Shown in pieces: positions 23,700 to 35,155 of a DNA stretch of 64,000 nucleotides. The stretch is taken from the NCBI GenBank assembly GCA_003116995.1, contig BDSL01000035.1:1-64000 (forward strand), read 5' to 3'. Made by a program: the position numbers and the translations under genes. How positions within the stretch are numbered: position 1 is the first letter of the stretch; every line of letters starts with the position of its first letter. The notes beneath the pieces are model-generated. The model saw only the letters and a program-made list of their open reading frames with translations, had not been told where the DNA came from and made no database searches. Origin of the DNA: Yamagishiella unicocca (Eukaryota; Chlorophyta; Chlorophyceae; Chlamydomonadales; Volvocaceae).

Positions 23700-23704
23700 T
23701 GTAA
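23700..23704 (+). terminator. Candidate polyadenylation signal TGTAA for the RUS gene
   Basis: TGTAA is the usual polyadenylation signal in volvocine algae. This one lies about 400 nt after the RUS stop, a normal 3' UTR length for that group. It overlaps the edge of a minus-strand coding-like exon, so the assignment is tentative. Confidence 0.4.
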
Positions 23705-23716
23705 ACCACCCTTTAC

Positions 23717-23909
23717 CTGAACGCCACGAAATCGGTGCGGTAAGCTGCTTCGGTGACCAGCGGCGGCAACATCTCAAATCGCACCTCTCGCGAGCAGGCA
23801 TGCCACCTCAAGCATGCTCCAACCGAAGCTCTGAGCAGGTCAGGCCCGACCGGCAGACCTGCAAACGGCATGTAAGGCAAGTGACAGTACTCGTTGGACG
23901 CACTGGCCC
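23717..23909 (-). CDS. Orphan coding-like exon, family unknown
   Basis: Bounded by acceptor CGTTGCAG and donor CAG|GTAAAG, in phase 1 and out phase 2. It reads GASASNEYCHLPYMPFAGLP and then VGPDLLRASVGACLRWHAC, ending LVTEAAYRTDFVAF. Composition and splice sites look real, but no partner exons were found between the RUS gene and 24251, so it may be a gene fragment. Confidence 0.35.
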
Positions 23910-24250
23910 CTGCAACGAACGCTATAGCCCTCACGCTACCAGGTGAGGGGGCACAGGCCCTCACGCGCAAGGTGGAGGGATGGCCGTGGCGGGCCCCTCT
24001 TTGTCGGCCGTACGGCACCAACTACTTCCAACCTTTCGGTGCGGTATGGCCATAATCAAAGTACGTGTACTTCCTATTGGTTGATAGCTCTTCTGGGGAG
24101 GTTATGCTTACACTCGTCCCGCATGACTAATGCCCGCGTAGCTGTCACATTGTCCGGGCTTCCCAGTAAGTTTACGCCTGTCCCATTTATCAAACGTCTC
24201 ATCCGCATTCTGCGTAAGACAGCTTTATTGGGGGCCGCATAAGTCATAAA

Positions 24251-26989
24251 ATGACCTGCGCCACGCACATTCTGGTGTCCATACTGTTCCTTATCATTCA
24301 GTTTGCGCCAAGCAGCGCGCTGCCGTATTCGCCCACTGCTTTCGTCTCTTCATTATGTGTCAAGGCGGGAAGCGAAGCCATGTCCTGTATGCTAACAGGC
24401 GAAGTCGCTCTCACGCTTGGGTCGGCCGCGACGCTCCAAAAATCGACGGTGATTTCTTCTACACCGTCGCTCGTTGATGGAGTAGGAAACCTGTTCAACT
24501 TTTCCTCGCTGCCATCAATTTTCACTGTGCCACCGAACGGCGTCGTGGAGCTGCGCGGCGTCCGCATTGCTGGTGCAATTGACGTCGGCCGCTATCCGCT
24601 GTCGGCCTCAGAGCTTCTGGACCTGCGCGCCTTCCAGCTGGGCAACGGGGCCAAGCTACGGCTGGTGAACAGCATCATCAGCGCCCCCTCCTGCGTCGCT
24701 CTGGCGCTGCGGCAGGCGTACGCTTGTAGCGTGTCTCCCTCCCCCAACTTCACCGTGGCGCCGAACTCTCTGCTCGTCCACAGCTTCTCCACCCCCTCCC
24801 TGGACGCCATCAACGTGACCCTGCTGTGCGAGGGTCCACCCTTGCCGTTCCCATGCCAGGCGGCCGTCGTATCCAGCGGCCGGCAGCTGCTGAACGCTAT
24901 CGCTAGCGCGCAGAAGGCGACCGTCAACATCAGCTCCGAAACCCGCCCGTGGCTGTACGTCTACCTCAACAGTACCATTACGCTCACGGACGACGCGTGG
25001 CGCGACATCAACCGCAGCCTATGCGTCAGCCCCACCAACAGCAGCCTGGCCTGCACCATAGCGCTCACGATCCGTGTGGCCATTGCCGGCGCCCCGGGCG
25101 GTTCTACGGTCCTCGACGTGGCAAACATTACCTCGGTGCTTCAGGTGGTAACGAAGCAGGGCAGTGTGATGCTCCGAAACCTCACGCTGCGCAACCTGCC
25201 GCCCGGACCCGAAGGAACCGCTCCCTGGTCGCTGCTGCGCTTGCCGGTGTGGGCGTTCTCATTCCGTCGCCGGATCCTTGGTGCTGTCGGTTGGCCGTTG
25301 CTGACGGTCGTTAACGTTACGCTGGAGCTGCCGCCGGAGGAAGTGGCGCTGTGGGCCGCCAGCCGGGCACCGCTGCCGCCGCTGCCGCTGCCGCCTGCCT
25401 TAACGACCTACCAGTGCGCGATCCAGGCCGATGGCTTGTTCGGCTGGACGAACCTATCGGCGGTGAGTGCTGACCGGCTGAGGGTACATCGGTGCCCTGT
25501 GGGGGTGCCTTGCTGATTGCCATTTCGACTTTGGGGGGTGGGCCTGGGCGCCGATGAGGCTGGCTGCAGGGCGCTGAAAGGCAGGGCAGCGGGGCCAGCA
25601 GGCCGGGCAGGTAATCGCGATAATTTGCGTGGATACCAGCATGGGCAGCTCAAGCAGCTCTCACGCCCGCAAAGCGGCTCTGGCGGCGCAGCCTAGCAAC
25701 TGTATGCCCCTTTCCTAGCCAGTTAGTTGGTTAGTTGGTTAGTTAGACACTTGCGTTCGCCTAACGGCCGATGGTGGCCTCACGGGGTCCAGGATGCATG
25801 GTGCTAGCTGGAGGTCCCCTCGTGTGGTGAGACGCAGTTTTGAAGTTTCCGAGCAAGTAGTTCTGGCCGCGAGTTAACACACTGCCACTGATCTGCCCCC
25901 GTCCCCCTGCCTCCTCCTCCTCCCTCGGGCGCTCCGTGGCTGCTGCAGGTGACGGGCACCAACGACTTGCTCATGGAGAGCGCTATCGGCTACAGCAAGC
26001 TGGTCACCTTGACGGGTGTGGTGCTGCGACCCGTGGGGTTGCCTGTGGGCAGCGGCGGCACCAACAAAGCGGGCGGCGGGTACGGCAACTGGTCGGGTAC
26101 GACCATTTTGCCCACGCAACCGGCAACCTCCCCCTCCCCCAGCGTGTGCCTGCTGACCGTCCCTGGAGCCACGGCACCAGCCAAATTCTTGCAAGACGCT
26201 AAACCCATCAGCTGGCTGATCCGGTCTGCCAGCCTGACGATTGGTGCGAGCGCTTACGGCTCTTATGCCACGCTCTTTGTTGAAGAAGACGCCTACTTGG
26301 ATCCGGAGGACATTGCTGAGACCCAAGCCCACGTCGTGGTTCCAGGCATGCTGATGGGGGAGCCGCTGCGGCCGCGGGTGGTGGACTGGATGGGTGTGGC
26401 CGCCGCGTTGCTTGTGAGCGGGCCGCAGGCAGCACTGACGCTCCGCCTCCTCACGCTACTCAACGCTCCCGCCGCTGGCCTGCACCCCACGGCCCCGCTG
26501 GCAGCCCCCGCGACGCAGGGCATGCCGCCCTCGCTCGCGAACTTCACCTCGTGCCTGTGGCCAATTCAGTTCGACCGGCTCCAGCCGTCCAGCAGCTTCA
26601 GAGCCGGGATACCGCTGCTGTACCTGGACTCGGTGGTGGTGGTGGTTCCGCAGCAGGAGCTGGAGCTGCTGGCCAGGGTATGGTCCTGGGCAAAGGCCAT
26701 CACCTCCGGATCCAAGATCTTGGTTTCGGATCCCGGTCTGTCCGTACAGCTGCGCTCCATGCTGACGGGCTCAAAGCTGGCCGCGACACCATCCACCGCT
26801 TCGCCGTCGGCGCTCACCTTTGAGCGGCTGAAGTGGTGCGGGGTGGTGGGTCGCAACGTGACGATCACGTACGTACTGCGATCGGTTACGAATCGGGTGG
26901 TGCGGCCCCTGAGCCTCGGCCTGCCGTTCGTCGGCCTGCGATCGCCGACGCCATCTCCGAGGCCCTCCCCCCGCCCCAAGAATGGCTAA
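24251..26989 (+). CDS. Secreted, sequon-rich protein of unknown function (two exons, 750 aa)
   Basis: Exons 24251-25462 and 25949-26989 join in phase 0 across a 486-nt intron (GTGAGT...TGCTGCAG). Residues 1-25 (MTCATHILVSILFLIIQFAP, then SSALP) are a clear signal peptide. The body has at least a dozen N-glycosylation sequons (NFS, NFT, NVT, NIS, NST, NRS, NIT, NLT, NWS) and scattered cysteines, and alternates short beta-like strands, so a beta-rich extracellular fold is plausible. The C-terminus ends in SPTPSPRPSPRPKNG, a short hydroxyproline-type SP tail common on algal wall proteins. No transmembrane anchor is seen. No known domain is recognised; a cell-wall or extracellular-matrix role is inferred. 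Confidence 0.82.
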
Positions 26990-28395
26990 TGGCTCATGTC
27001 GGTACGGCACGCGAGTGCAAAATTCAACATAAATTAAGGTAAACGATTATACCGGTATATTAAACAAAAACCGCACAATATATAGGTAATGTTACTGTTT
27101 TTACTCCAACGAAATGTTTTTACTCCAAGATTTCAATGGTGGCGGCGGCGGCGGTGGCCACCGGGCGGCATCACCCGTGGCGCCGCACGATGTGTGATGG
27201 TGGTGGTGGTGGTGGTGGTGGCGGGGCTGAGGGGCCACTTGTCAGCCGGCGCCAGACGCGGTGGTGCAGTGCCACCGGTGTTTTAGGGCGGGGGGTCAGC
27301 CGGAGGATGAAGCCGAGTGGTACACGCCTGGGTAAAGCAAGCCGTACTTGCTTGGCGGATGCCTGATGCGCGCGTGTGTGGGTGGGTGGGTGCAGCCACG
27401 GGTGGCGGAGCAGTGCATAGTCCTGCGCTAGGCCGGGGCCGAGGAGGAGGTCTCTGGAACGCGCCTGGCAGCTGGCGGGGTGGTGGGATGACCGGCATTG
27501 CACTGCTGGTGTGGCCTGTCGGCTCGGTGTACGGCGACACGGCATGCGACGGCGCGTGGTGCGGGCATGCGCCGCCGCCGCGGCACAGGGTCCTAATCAG
27601 GACCGGGGGCATGGCGGCGGGGAGGCTGATAGGGCGTCGCGCGTGGAACGCAGGCACACCTGACCTACCTAGTAGTAATTTGCAGTGGCAGTAGCAGCAG
27701 CAGCAATAATAGCGGCAGTAGCCGCAGTTTTCGGCTGCTGGGAAGCGGAAAGGGGAACCGTCGCGGCCCTCCTGGAGCACCCTGGGATCAGTTATGCCGT
27801 ACCACACTTGCCGCCAAAGCGACGCCGCTGCTGAGGCCTGATGCCAGCGGGGATGGTGCTGCTTGAGCTATGTGTGCATTGTCCGCTGGGGCGCGCGGTG
27901 GGGGCCCGGGCTGCGTGCGTGCTTGGGGAAAGGCCCTCGCTCGACGCAGGTGTTTAAAGGGGGCGGGCAGCTGCAAATCTGCTAGAATTTTTTAGTTAGT
28001 AGTAGTACCGGTGGTAGCGCAGTGATTGCGCAGTGATTGCGCAGTGATTGCGCAGTGGACAGTGTTTTGGGGTGTGTCCGACCCCGACCCCTGGCTGCCA
28101 CCCTGGATGCAGCCGGGAGGCTGGAAGGGCGGCCCTTGCCTCTGGGATCGCGATACCTCGACGGCCAATGCCCCTTGGCGCACCTTCTGGCGTCAAGGCC
28201 GGCAACGTCGCCAGAGGAGCTGGGCTGTAGTGTGCTGTGCCGTGCTGTGCTGTGCCGCATACTGGACCGCAGCTTGGTGGCGGAAGGGGGCCACCTGGAG
28301 GCCGACCCCAGACCCTGCACCATTTATTTTGTCTTGCCAGCTTTTTGCCCTGCCAGCGCAAGCGATCCGAACGTGTCCGTTGACTCGGCGCAGCT
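26990..28395. other. Intergenic, no gene recognised
   Basis: AT-richer for the first 120 bp, then (GTG)n at 27197-27225 and GC-rich sequence without consistent coding signal. The 11-bp repeat at 28017 is listed separately. Confidence 0.5.
28017..28058 (+). repeat. 11-bp tandem repeat
   Basis: Almost four exact copies of GCGCAGTGATT. Confidence 0.95.
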
Positions 28396-28964
28396 GTGCG
28401 ACTTGTTTGGTTCATTGTGACGCTGGCGGCTGTCACGACGGCAAGGCAAGGGCTGAAGCGTTGCGTAACCGTTTTAGCCGACCTCGCGAACCCGCTGCCT
28501 GTCCAGTTGTCTGCTGACGTGCAGCGTGCGTTGGAGCGTGCGAGGAATTTATCAGCTGCCGTCCGTATTTGGAGTGAAGCGGCGTGCGGACAAGACTCGT
28601 TGGACTGTTGCGCGAGTTCTCTGTGGGTGATCGGGGGCTCTGATCAAACTATCCTCGATTGATCGGATCCTTCGTGGTCAGACAGGAAATGGGTTTACCA
28701 TGTGAACTCGCGGTGCCACATGCAGTCGCTGCGGGCACTGCAGCGGCCGGCACTGTCGAACTAATGCCAGGGTTCGTAGGACGCGTGGACAGGTTGGTTG
28801 GAGTTGAGCGCGGCCCATGGCCTCTACACACCCAGTTTATTACCGCCGTTGTGCGAATGCTACCCAATACACTAGTTGCGACACAAGGCGCAACCAATGA
28901 AGACAAGAAGGTAGAAAGCGAACGTATGGCGCATAACGCGTTGGCTCAGCTTGAAGTGAAGTGA
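28396..28964 (+). CDS. Two overlapping unrecognised ORFs, possibly one frameshifted gene piece
   Basis: Frame one (28396-28662) reads LKRCVTVLADLANPLPVQLS and then ADVQRALERARNLSAAV. Frame two (28659-28964) reads GLPCELAVPHAVAAGTAAAG, FVGRVDRLVGVERGPWPLH and ends EDKKVESERMAHNALAQLEV. Codon use is less GC-biased than in the genes around. The change of frame at the overlap suggests an old mobile-element ORF or an exon pair with a frameshift. Family unknown. Confidence 0.35.
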
Positions 28965-30326
28965 CTTTACAAGAGGCTCTTGTTCCAAACAAGCGGCCCC
29001 CATCCCTGAGCCAACGGGGCCAGGAGCTTAGAGCAAGGGCACTCAAGTTTAAAGGGACATCTTCCACCCATTTTTATTTTCACCGCGCAACCGCACGAAG
29101 CCGCAATGGGCCGTTTGCGGGCCTGAGGGCCGAGGCAGGCTTGGGCAAAGACCACTCACCGCCCAGCCTGCGCACGTCCCGCCCGTGCCTTCCTCAGCCT
29201 CCAGCAGGTGAGGTTTCCCCAGCAGCAAGCCGACCACCGCAGCAACAATAGAGTCGCCGGCAGCGGTGGCAGGGGCCACCGTCGCAGGGGCACCCTCACG
29301 AGTCACGACAGCAACTGCGGTGCAGCACAGCCACCGCGCTCCAAGCCGCAGGCGCACTCAAGCTGGGCGCCGCCGGGGCCACCTCAACGTCGACCCTCTC
29401 GTCCCTTGTAGGATGCTGCAGAGCGCGAAGCAACGTGTCGTCCAAAGCAACAAACTCCTAGCGAGCAACCAATAAACCACACAACTGCTCACGCACACGG
29501 CGGGGACGGGCTCATGGCGGGGGGGTGCAGTACCCGAATACCCGCATGTCGTACCGGGAAGGCAGGAGGGCGGAAAAACAGTAAGGCCCGTACCGCCGGC
29601 TCCACCAGCCCCGACCTGGCCACAACCCTGGCCCTAGCAGCATAATGATACCCGCGCCTACCGACGCCTGCCGGCACGTACACCCATGACAATGACACTA
29701 CGATGCGACGCTTGCAAGTAAGTGGTGGTAATAGGATACACTCATTTTAAACAATACAGGAAAAATACAGGACCGCACAGCACATACCGGCAGGCCGTTC
29801 TTTCCAAGGCAAAGAACGACCGTAGAAGCCAGATCGACACACCAACCTTTCCCTTGAGGCAGCGAAAGGGCGAAAAAACCTCCACGCCTCATGCCAGATG
29901 CCTGCACTGCTGCCAACTGCCTCACGCGCCGATAGGTCTCATCACGCTTTTCGGACGCCACAACCAGCCCTGCCTAATTAGGCAGGCCATTGCGGCTTCG
30001 CCAGCCAATGCTCGTGAGGGCGACAACAAGCCTCAACGTTAGGGAGAACAGCAAGTTCCGCAACATATAGCGTGCAGCTTGCCAAGGCGACGGCCCCGTC
30101 GTCTGCCAAAGCCGTTCCCGGGGGGGTCCATGCGAATGCACCTTAGTTAATTAAATCACCAAACTGAGCATCTTGACGCCTGCGCCGTTGACGCCCCCCG
30201 TCTTGTCAACGCTCACTCACTTCTGCTCCTGCCATAATCTCCCCAGCCGGCAACCCCAGCTACACTCGCCCCACCGCTGCCGCTGCTTCTTTGCAACGAC
30301 CGCGGTGCTGCCACGTCATCTGCCAC
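28965..30326. other. Intergenic, no gene recognised
   Basis: Coding-like fragments occur around 29190-29480 on both strands (one ends after acceptor CTTGTAG at 29411), but none can be linked into a gene. Confidence 0.45.
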
Positions 30327-31516
30327 CTAGTTGTACCGCGACTTGGGCAGCACCAGGCTGACGACGTTGAAGCAGATGACGAAGTAGATGAGGCCGTCCA
30401 CTTCCTCAACGGGCAGTGAGGTCAGCCGACCCAGCTGCATAATCAGGTCCTGTCGGTAAAAGGCCTGCACGAGCATACGACGACGGTGTACGGCACGGCG
30501 AGGGAGGGTCGCGGTGGGTCAGGGTACGGGCCACTGGGGTAGGTTTAGGGGTTTTGCCTGGCTGGCTGGGTGGATGCAGGCGAGGCGGCGGTACAGGCGG
30601 GCAGGGGAGAATAATGCCGGCAGGCGCAATGCCACTTGTGCCGTTAGTCGCCGCTGCTGCACCTTTCATGTCACACAACACAGGAGTCGCGAAAGGAAGT
30701 CGGCCGCGCTTGCGCCCACAGACACATCTGCACTTGTAACACAACACGACACAGCGCGTCAGAAGCATCCCACGTAGCAACACGCGCGTTCCCCCAAGCT
30801 CCCAGCAGCGCAATACACACACGGGGGGCCAACCCACCAGCGTGGTGAGCGCCACAGCCGACGCAAAGGCCATCAACCTCCTCTCGCCCAGCCTCCGGCC
30901 CTCCGCTCGAATCAATCGGTAGCCCTTGTTTGCTTTCAGAGCCTCCACGACGTTGTTGGCAGGCCCGGAAGCCGCGGACTGAACAGCGACAGGTTGAAGG
31001 GAGCGGGGTTTATGATTACAGGGGGCCCGATTAAAGGTCTCAGCTCAAGCCTGGGCTGCTCAGTCGGGTGGAACACGTGCCTTGACAAGCTCGTGCAGGT
31101 TGCGGCTACGTGACAGCAATACCGTGCTCGCGCAGGTTGGGGGCTACGTGGCAGCAACATCGTCCTCAGGATGAAGCGGCCCTCATGCCGCTCGCAAAAT
31201 ACTAAGCTTACTTTACTCACGTCGGCATCTAAATGCAGGTATTTGTGTCCCGCCACCACAAGGCCGTGCCCGGAACCCTTACGGTACTCGCCTAACTGAA
31301 GGACGATTCGGTTCCGCTCACCTCGTTATTTCCGAACCAGTCTTGAGTGGAAGACGGCAATGTTGAGCTCCTTGAGGAGCTAGGAGCCGTCGAAGTCGAC
31401 CCGGAGGACCCCTCACCGACCGACGCGCACAGGACCACACGCTCGCGTCGCCGCATCGGCCGACCCACGACTGCGCAGGGAGCCAGAAGGCTGGCCAAGC
31501 CGCAAACTGTAGCCAT
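30327..31516 (-). CDS. Predicted plastid-targeted membrane protein, four exons, with a 5-nt lesion
   Basis: Pieces: 31322-31516 (65 codons), 31221-31316 (32), 30838-30978 (47), 30327-30464 (45 plus TAG), all phase 0. Exon 1 starts MATVCGLASLLAPCAVVGRP and has an Arg cluster followed by VVLCASVGE, a good chloroplast transit peptide. The rest reads RNRIVLQLGEYRKGSGHG, then VVEALKANKGYRLIRAEGRR, a hydrophobic helix MAFASAVALTTL, and a last exon AFYRQDLIMQLGRLTSLPVE with a second hydrophobic helix GLIYFVICFNVVSLVLP. Exons 1 and 2 are separated by only GTGAG (31317-31321), which puts them out of frame, so this copy may be non-functional. The other introns have normal GT-AG ends. Function not recognised; two membrane passes inferred. 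Confidence 0.65.
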
Positions 31517-32069
31517 TGTTCCTCTTCAACTTTGCCTACGTGGCGCTAGTAGTAGGGACTGTCGACCCTCGAACCACGAACGCGCGTGTGCAAGGACAAG
31601 GCCTAATCGCTGCGCGTCCAAGGATTATCCTATGTGTAGAAGTGAAGGATGGAATTTGTTAAAGTATTCGGGTGGTGCATGAGCGAAAGTACGAGGGAAA
31701 TTGTGAGGTGTTGTGAGCGGCCCCACATGAACCCACGTCAACTCGATCCCGATATTTGGAACGCGCCAGCCACTTATACAAAATCCAAACTAACCTACAC
31801 ACTTTACATCACGTTTCCCATCGCACGTCTCCAGCCGGCTCTTCCGGTCTCGTTATACCGGTGCAAATGTGGCGGAACCTGATATCATAACCGTGGTGGC
31901 GACAAAGGTACCTCAGGAAAGCTGATAAGAAAGGTCATAGGAGCTTGCACCACAAGAAACGAGCAACAGCGCCGCGGCGGCAAAGCCGTCACGTCAGCAC
32001 TTTACCTGCTGTTTGAAAATTGCATGTCGGCAACCAGCTTGGAATATCCTGTTCCGGGCCTGTTCCTGG
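31517..32069. other. Intergenic 5' flank of the plastid-protein gene
   Basis: Relatively AT-rich; no supported coding sequence. Confidence 0.5.
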
Positions 32070-32198
32070 TCCCCCTCCCTGCCCCCTCCCGCCGCCTCAC
32101 CCTAGCTCAGGCTGTCCTCCCCAGTCATGTCGAGTAGCGTCTCCGCCACCAGCCTCTTCTCCGTCACGGTGTTGGTGTGTCCCAGGAGGCCGCCCACG
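32070..32198. repeat. Segment duplicated at 57157-57275
   Basis: Same orientation and about 90% alike. On the minus strand it encodes GGLLGHTNTVTEKRLVAETL, followed here by LDMTGEDSLS and a stop. A linked minus-strand coding-like segment at 32290-32400 reads RPRVKRFVRRKESDDGQLFL and ends at donor GTGGGT. It looks like part of a duplicated gene family I do not recognise. Confidence 0.7.
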
Positions 32199-32531
32199 TC
32201 AGCGGCTCCTCTGCCGTACACTGCATCTTGGGCGAGGGGTTGCTCGTTGGGAAGGTGATGGGGCGCTGCTGAGGGTCACCCGCTTGCCATCCCCCACCAA
32301 CCCACCGGCTCCACCACCTCCAAAAACAGCTGCCCGTCGTCCGACTCCTTCCTGCGGACGAAGCGCTTGACGCGCGGCCGGGTCGGGGCGGCGGCGGTGG
32401 CGGCAGCGGTGACTCAATCCGTATGTGAGCAGCAGCAAGGCTGGCTGCCGTCTCTGTATCCTCGACTAGTAGGAATGGGACTGCCCGTTCGTCCCTGGGC
32501 TGCTCAGTGTCCTCACAAATCTTAGGTACCG

Positions 32532-33068
32532 ATGAATGTTCAAGAGGAAATGGCGTTAAAAAACGCCGTCATCCTGTTGTGGAATCGGAATCCCCTAAAC
32601 TACCTTATTTCCATCTGGCGTTTGCCCAGTCGAATCCTTGCAACTCAGGGTCATCGTCGCAACACACATTGTATCGACAACAATTCTGGCCGTGGACCTG
32701 CCAGCTGCACGGTGGCTCTACGTAAGGACCGACTCACGCGACAGCTGCAGTGTGTCCCACGTGCTGTTTCGGACGGCATAGCCCGTATTCGAACGGGCCT
32801 TGCAAAGCTGTCAAAACCGTTTGATGAGATACGCCACGCGCTAGCGTGCCATGCCTATCCTCCGCCTCACCTCATAGCTCCAGTAGCTGTGACTCCGCGA
32901 TCCAGTCGCTGCTCGCCTTCCCCAGCGTCCCTGCAACCTGTGGAAGGTGCAAGGCCCATGGCAGCACTTTACAGGGACCGGCTCGCACACACTGCCTCCC
33001 AACGCGCCGCGGCCCCCTGTTTCTTCCCACCAGGACTACAGCATAGCGCAGCTACTCAAAGCGAGTGA
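32532..33068 (+). CDS. Unrecognised ORF, 178 aa
   Basis: ATG-initiated frame. The first ~110 residues (VQEEMALKNAVILLWNRNPL, RKDRLTRQLQCVPRAVSDGI, ARIRTGLAKLSKPFDEIRHA) are protein-like and not GC-biased; the rest is Pro/Ala/Ser-rich and may be outside the real exon. Could be a mobile-element or gene fragment. Confidence 0.35.
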   Translation: MNVQEEMALKNAVILLWNRNPLNYLISIWRLPSRILATQGHRRNTHCIDNNSGRGPASCTVALRKDRLTRQLQCVPRAVSDGIARIRTGLAKLSKPFDEIRHALACHAYPPPHLIAPVAVTPRSSRCSPSPASLQPVEGARPMAALYRDRLAHTASQRAAAPCFFPPGLQHSAATQSE

Positions 33069-33868
33069 CTTTGCGGATCGCACCATGGATGGCGTACGCA
33101 TCCGCCAAGAGATAGACCTGTGAGGAGGTTGCGGCGGTTGGGTTGTTACTTTGTGGTGGTATGGATTTGGAGAGGGTGGGCGAAATGGCGATGAGGCGGA
33201 GGACATAGGCAGGGTGTGGACACAAGACCACTTGGAGCTCCCTCCCCTGCACGGCGGACGGTTCCTCAGCACCAACTATTCCTCCATCCGCACCATGACC
33301 ACCTTCCTAGACCTGTTCTTCGACACCACCTACGGCACTACCGGCACCCACAACCTCGCCTGGGGCCCCGGCGGCCACCCCCCACCGGGACTCCAACTCC
33401 GGCGCAGCACTGCCCGGCCGTACCTGCGCCGCAACTCTGAGCTTGAATCCAAGCATGCTCTGGATCCGCGCGATATCGCACTTGGATCCGTCCGCCGAAA
33501 TGGAGGCCCGTGCAGAAAGCGGACGCCACCGCCCAAAGCAGCGCCCCCTGGCCCTGCTCCCCACTAACAACTGTGATCCTTCGCAGGGCAAGCAGGCACG
33601 TTTACCGCAAGGGTAAGGGTTCCCACTCCAGGGGTGTTCTACGACACATGCCGCACCCGAGTACCCTTGTCGCGAAAGCCTCTGCATGGCAGCCCCACAC
33701 CGGCGTCACATCCGGCGATACGCGGCTCCTCCAGCATGTCAACCCCGACGCCCCCCCCGCTGCCCGCTCCCCCTTCCGCACCCGGCGCCCCCCCCAGTCG
33801 TGTGTGCACACAACAAAATGTGCGCGTTAGACTGAAGCGACTGCGACGAGGCCATCGAAGAGTTTCAT
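33069..33868. other. Intergenic, no gene supported
   Basis: A plus-strand stretch near 33240-33360 reads RFLSTNYSSIRTMTTFLDLF and looks coding-like, but no exon ends could be fixed. Confidence 0.4.
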
Positions 33869-33978
33869 GACGAGGTGGCCGAGCGGTCTAAGGCGCTAGT
33901 TTCAGGACTACCTGGTGCAGTACCAGGAAGGAAACCTACTAGTCCGTAAGGGCGCGGGTTCACATCCCGTCCTCGTCA
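33869..33978 (+). tRNA. tRNA-Leu(CAG) with a 30-nt intron
   Basis: The acceptor stem GACGAGG/CCTCGTC is perfect, with discriminator A at 33978. The A box is TGGCCGAGCGG. The anticodon stem is CTAGT (33896-33900)/ACTAG (33938-33942), with anticodon CAG at 33903-33905. A 30-nt intron sits after base 37 (33907-33936) and has its own hairpin CCTGG...CCAGG. An 11-nt variable arm fits leucine. The T loop is TTCACAT instead of the usual TTCRANT, so A58 is C and the B box is non-consensus. A T4 run at 33993-33996 can end Pol III transcription. Overall fold strong; function uncertain because of the T loop. Confidence 0.88.
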
Positions 33979-34323
33979 GCTTAGGAGAGGGCTTTTGGCA
34001 TGCCGTCGCCGTCGAGCGGCCCTACCATGGGTCCGAAGGTGCTGTCCACGGCCGGGCTCAGAAGGGGATGGAGATGAGGCACACTTGGCAGCAAGTTCGG
34101 CAATTCAGGTAGCTTCGAAATGTAAGGGTAGGGGAGTAGTGGAATACAGGGTACATGGGTGACAGGGCACGGCGAATCGCAGCAGGCCCGCAACGTGCCG
34201 CCATGAAGCGCGCTGGGCTGGGGATTGTGGAAGCACGGTTTGTCCGAACGCAGACGTCCGCAGCCACCAGCGTGGCCCTGATAGCCTTTGAAACCAGCTG
34301 CCGTTGGTTGGCATCGTCGTTGT

Positions 34324-34497
34324 GCCGAGAGCCAGGTCCTCGCGCAGCAGGTCCACTTGCTGGTTTTCGAATGCCTTTCGCGCCATCCTACCGTCCGCCG
34401 ACTGCAGCACAGCAGCCTGCTGCTGTCGCCTCCACGAGAGCATCTAGTGGCCGTGTCCTTCCCAATCTTGCTGCAAGATGCAGGCAGCGCAGAAAGG
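34324..34497 (+). CDS. Coding-like exon, family unknown
   Basis: Reads QVLAQQVHLLVFECLSRHPT, then VRRLQHSSLLLSPPREHLVA and VSFPILLQDAGSAE, ending at a donor-like AAG|GTATGC at about 34497. The left boundary is not fixed. No partner exon was found; it lies just upstream of the duplicated block. Confidence 0.33.
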
Positions 34498-34645
34498 TAT
34501 GCAAAAGAATTCCTACGCTACCTTTCTACTTCTTCCACCAGCCAAGAGAAGGCAGGCGGGCATCGTATTCTCGTTTGGTTGTGGTATTCAAGTTTTGATT
34601 TCAACCAAGGTTGCCTGGTTTGTAAGCAATCCAAGATGAGCCAAC

Positions 34646-35155
34646 TACAAGGCCTGTGGAAGCTCACGGCACGGCGACAGAAGACTATATTGTTTAGGTA
34701 TTCAGCGTGTACTCAGACTAACATATCGCACTTAATTATTTTTGTGCCGCATGCGCACTGGACGGTTAGACTTCCGGTAATTACCCGGTGAACGACACAG
34801 TCATGAAGTTCCTCCTCGCAGACTATTCAAGACGCCGAATCGCAAACTATTCAAGGCATAGATTCCCACGAAGGATCAATATCTGCTTCGTAACATGACA
34901 GCCGGGCAGCCGCACAGGCGGGTGCTGCTGGTGCGCATGTTGGCGGCGCTGACGGCCAAGCGGGTGGCGAACGAGGACCCGTGGGTCCACTTCGCGGCGC
35001 TGCTAGCTGCTGGCGCTGCTGGGCCTGGTGGAGGCGGTGGACGTGTGGCTGACGTCGGGGCTGCCCTCACCGGGTGGTGTCCGCGGCGTCGGTGGCGGGC
35101 CGAGCTGGGCCGAGCCTCCTCACGCTGGGTGTCAGGAACGATGCCGGCGATGCTG
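34646..35155 (+). repeat. Segment duplicated at 56336-56870
   Basis: Same-orientation copies share the start ACAAGGCCTGTGGAAGCTC, the word ACGGCGACAGAAGACTATAT, and an end TGTCAGGAACGATGCCGGCG. A plus-strand coding-like part, AKRVANEDPWVHFAALLAAG, is kept in both copies. The 56 kb copy has extra tandem copies of a 25-bp word. Confidence 0.88.

Noticed and set aside
31221..31321. 26-nt intron (GTGAGC...TTCAG) between exons 1 and 2 of the plastid-protein gene
   Set aside because: Too short to be spliced, and it would delete RNRIVLQ, which reads as coding in frame with the rest.
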